Below, piece by piece: positions 6,363-8,302 of a DNA stretch of 8,302 nucleotides. The stretch spans positions 1 through 8,302 of the forward strand of contig JAZNNB010000060.1 of NCBI GenBank assembly GCA_045580025.1, read 5' to 3'. Below the pieces are notes generated by a model that was given only the letters and a program-made list of their open reading frames with translations, ran no database searches and had not been told where the DNA came from. Made by a program: the position numbers and the translations under genes. How positions within the stretch are numbered: position 1 is the stretch's first letter; every line of letters begins with the position of its first letter. The DNA comes from SIG440 sp045580025. Its GTDB lineage: Bacteria > Bacillota > Clostridia > Monoglobales > Monoglobaceae.

Positions 6363-7871
6363 ATGGCATATTATTTTAATGAACCTTCACATACTTTCAG
6401 CGAATATTTGCTTGTTCCCGGCTATTCTTCAGCAGAGTGTATGACAAGCAATGTAAGTCTCAAAACCCCTTTGGTCAAGTTCAAAAAGGGTGAAGAGCCT
6501 GCTATAACTATGAATATCCCTATGGTTTCTGCTATTATGCAGTCTGTTTCGGGGGAAAAGTTGGCTGTTGCTCTTGCAAAAGAGGGTGGAGTTTCCTTTA
6601 TCTATGGCTCTCAGAGTATAGAGGACGAGGCTGCTATGGTGAGACGTGTCAAAAACCACAAGGCTGGCTTTGTGGCAAGTGACTCAAACATAAGACCAGA
6701 CCAGACCTTAGCGGACCTTTTGGAACTCCGTGCGAAATCAGGTCACAATACTGTGGCAGTTACCAAAGATGGTACAGCAGAGGGTGTGCTTTTGGGTATC
6801 GTTACACCACGTGACTATCGCGTTAGCCGTATGGACCCAAACACAAAGATTGAAGAGTTTATGACACCGTTTTCAAAGCTTATATACGCACCTGAGGGCA
6901 CTACCCTTAAGGCTGCAAATGATATTATCTGGGACAACAAGCTCAATTCACTTCCTATTGTTGATTCAAAGCAGAGACTTGTGGCTTTTGTTTTCAGAAA
7001 GGACTATGATGCTCACAAAGAAAATCCTATGGAGCTTCTTGATAGTTCAAAAAGATATGTTGTTGGTGCGGGTATAAACACTCGTGACTATGAAGAAAGA
7101 GTTCCGGCACTTATTGAAGCAGGTGCAGACGTTCTTTGTATAGACTCATCAGAGGGCTTTTCTGAATGGCAGGCAAGAACCCTTAAGTTTATCCGTGATA
7201 AGTATGGCGACAGCGTAAAGGTTGGTGCAGGAAATGTGGTTGACCGAGAGGGCTTTATGTTTCTTGCAGAAGCCGGTGCTGACTTTATAAAAATCGGTAT
7301 TGGCGGCGGCTCAATCTGTATTACCCGTGAACAAAAGGGTATAGGAAGAGGTCAGGCAACAGCTGTTCAGGAAGTTGCAGCAGCCAGAGACGAGTACTTT
7401 GAGAAAACAGGAATTTACATTCCCATCTGTTCTGATGGCGGAATTGTTCACGATTATCACATCACTCTTGCTCTTGCTATGGGTTCTGATTTTGTAATGC
7501 TTGGCAGATACTTTGCAAGATTTGACGAAAGCCCATCAAACAAGGTTTCTGTTAATGGAAATTATATGAAGGAATATTGGGGCGAAGGCTCTGCACGTGC
7601 AAGAAACTGGCAGAGATATGATATGGGCGGCGCTCAGAAACTCTCATTTGAAGAAGGCGTTGATTCATATGTTCCCTATGCAGGAAGCCTCAAGGACAAC
7701 GTTGCCCTCACACTCAACAAGGTTAAGTCAACAATGTGCAACTGTGGTGTTCTCAGCATCCCTGAACTTCAAAAGAATGCGAAGATGACTCTTGTTTCTG
7801 CTACAAGTATAGTAGAGGGCGGAGCTCACGACGTTGTTCTCAAAGAAAAGAGTGTCAGTCCTGCGAAATGA
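6363..7871 (+). CDS. guaB: IMP dehydrogenase, Tritrichomonas-like type with CBS pair
   Basis: Predicted 502-aa enzyme that oxidises IMP to XMP with NAD+, the committed step of guanine nucleotide synthesis. The first half of the catalytic barrel (about 1-100) is followed by two CBS domains (about 101-220) and the rest of the barrel. The catalytic loop is GIGGGSICITREQ with nucleophile C319. The mobile flap has R418-Y419 in ARNWQRYD, and E431 follows. D261 and W269 lie in DSSEGFSEW, and SDGG (357-360) contacts phosphate. E485-G-G near the C-terminus matches the potassium-binding segment. From memory, residue numbers and long stretches (opening, flap, C-terminus) match Tritrichomonas foetus IMPDH, which has 503 residues, rather than the common bacterial GuaB of about 485. 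It is the first gene of a two-gene unit and its stop overlaps the next start. All catalytic residues are present, so activity is expected. GMP reductase is excluded by the CBS domains and the RY flap. Confidence 0.95.
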   Translation: MAYYFNEPSHTFSEYLLVPGYSSAECMTSNVSLKTPLVKFKKGEEPAITMNIPMVSAIMQSVSGEKLAVALAKEGGVSFIYGSQSIEDEAAMVRRVKNHKAGFVASDSNIRPDQTLADLLELRAKSGHNTVAVTKDGTAEGVLLGIVTPRDYRVSRMDPNTKIEEFMTPFSKLIYAPEGTTLKAANDIIWDNKLNSLPIVDSKQRLVAFVFRKDYDAHKENPMELLDSSKRYVVGAGINTRDYEERVPALIEAGADVLCIDSSEGFSEWQARTLKFIRDKYGDSVKVGAGNVVDREGFMFLAEAGADFIKIGIGGGSICITREQKGIGRGQATAVQEVAAARDEYFEKTGIYIPICSDGGIVHDYHITLALAMGSDFVMLGRYFARFDESPSNKVSVNGNYMKEYWGEGSARARNWQRYDMGGAQKLSFEEGVDSYVPYAGSLKDNVALTLNKVKSTMCNCGVLSIPELQKNAKMTLVSATSIVEGGAHDVVLKEKSVSPAK

Positions 7872-8287
7872 AGCGTACAGTCCGTAAAGTAAACGGAATT
7901 CACACCCTGCATCCAAACGGGAGTCTGGTCTTTTGTGATACTTGCGAAAAAATTCTTGGCAGCATAAACGAGCGAGGGTATAATTATATTAACATTGCGC
8001 TTGTCTGCACTTGCGGGAATTATGGAAAGATTGAAATCATCAAAGGCGGACATGAAAATGACATTACCAAGAGTGTAAACAAAATGCCAAAGACAGACCA
8101 TAATGTGAATATTTGTCGCAAGTGCGAAAGACCTCTATTTCAGATTACGGATGGTCGGGTGAAAAGTTATTCCTTTTATTCGGAATGTGTTTGCGGTGAA
8201 AGGTATGACAGAAAAGTTGCTTTTGACAAAAGACTGGGTGAAACATTAAAAAAATATTCAGAAATAAAGAAAACCTTGCAGCCTTAG
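7868..8287 (+). CDS. Unrecognised tandem zinc-ribbon-like protein coupled to IMPDH
   Basis: Predicted 139-aa soluble protein that I do not recognise. It has eight cysteines in two identical layouts: C23-x2-C26-x20-C47-x-C49 and C83-x2-C86-x20-C107-x-C109, each ending in CxCG. The second copy is offset by exactly 60 residues, so it looks like a duplicated four-cysteine metal-binding module. Each CxxC knuckle is followed by a charged residue pair (EK or ER) and a hydrophobic strand. The C-terminus is a lysine-rich helix-like tail. The start codon overlaps the IMPDH stop (ATGA at 7868-7871) and no good ribosome binding site precedes it, so translation is probably coupled. The stop codon sits in the loop of the terminator hairpin. 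Zinc binding is inferred from the pattern. Roles such as nucleic-acid binding, or a partner or regulator of IMPDH, are possible but unproven. Confidence 0.85.
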   Translation: MKRTVRKVNGIHTLHPNGSLVFCDTCEKILGSINERGYNYINIALVCTCGNYGKIEIIKGGHENDITKSVNKMPKTDHNVNICRKCERPLFQITDGRVKSYSFYSECVCGERYDRKVAFDKRLGETLKKYSEIKKTLQP

Positions 8288-8302
8288 GTGCTGCAAGGTT
8301 TT
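8270..8302 (+). terminator. Terminator of the IMPDH unit, at window edge
   Basis: A perfect 13-bp stem (8270-8282 with 8290-8302; AAAACCTTGCAGC/GCTGCAAGGTTTT) has a 7-base loop. The loop holds the TAG stop of the upstream gene (8285-8287), so the last codons form the left arm. Four T residues are visible at the end of the right arm; any further T-tract lies beyond the window. The A-rich left side suggests it could also act on the other strand. Confidence 0.85.

Overview
The window looks like chromosomal DNA from a low-to-mid-GC Firmicute of the class Clostridia, probably an anaerobic gut or rumen bacterium. This rests on strong AGGAGG-type ribosome binding sites, AT-rich spacers, sigma-A promoters with extended -10 elements, compact hairpin terminators and a polysaccharide/uronic-acid gene set. 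The taxonomic placement is inference; there is no rRNA or tRNA gene to anchor it.

Region 1 (1-1660): the last 30 codons of an unidentified + strand gene, then a terminator hairpin that can serve both strands, then a - strand gene for a leaderless right-handed parallel beta-helix protein (503 aa), probably a carbohydrate-active enzyme. Region 2 (1660-1892): a divergent control region with two well-formed promoters facing apart and an inverted repeat (ACAAGC-N6-GCTTGT) between them. Region 3 (1893-5054): an operon uxaC-eda-kdgK ended by a hairpin. UxaC isomerises glucuronate or galacturonate, KdgK phosphorylates 2-keto-3-deoxygluconate, and Eda cleaves the product to pyruvate and glyceraldehyde-3-phosphate. 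The middle steps (a uronate reductase and an aldonate dehydratase) are not in the window. Region 4 (5103-6278): a cytoplasmic serine hydrolase of the beta-lactamase/EstB-like family. Region 5 (6297-8302): a new transcription unit with its own promoter. It encodes an IMP dehydrogenase that closely resembles the enzyme of the protozoan Tritrichomonas foetus. Overlapping its stop codon is a 139-aa protein with two tandem CxxC-x20-CxC zinc-ribbon-like modules. A perfect hairpin at the window edge, whose loop holds the stop codon of the last gene, ends the unit.

The beta-helix gene and the uronate operon probably form one uronide-use locus: the beta-helix protein would act on an imported oligosaccharide or glycoside, and UxaC, KdgK and Eda would degrade the released uronic acid. 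The nucleotide-synthesis unit downstream is functionally separate. The items most worth a second look are the IMPDH/tandem zinc-ribbon pair, the parasite-like IMPDH, and the divergent operator candidate.
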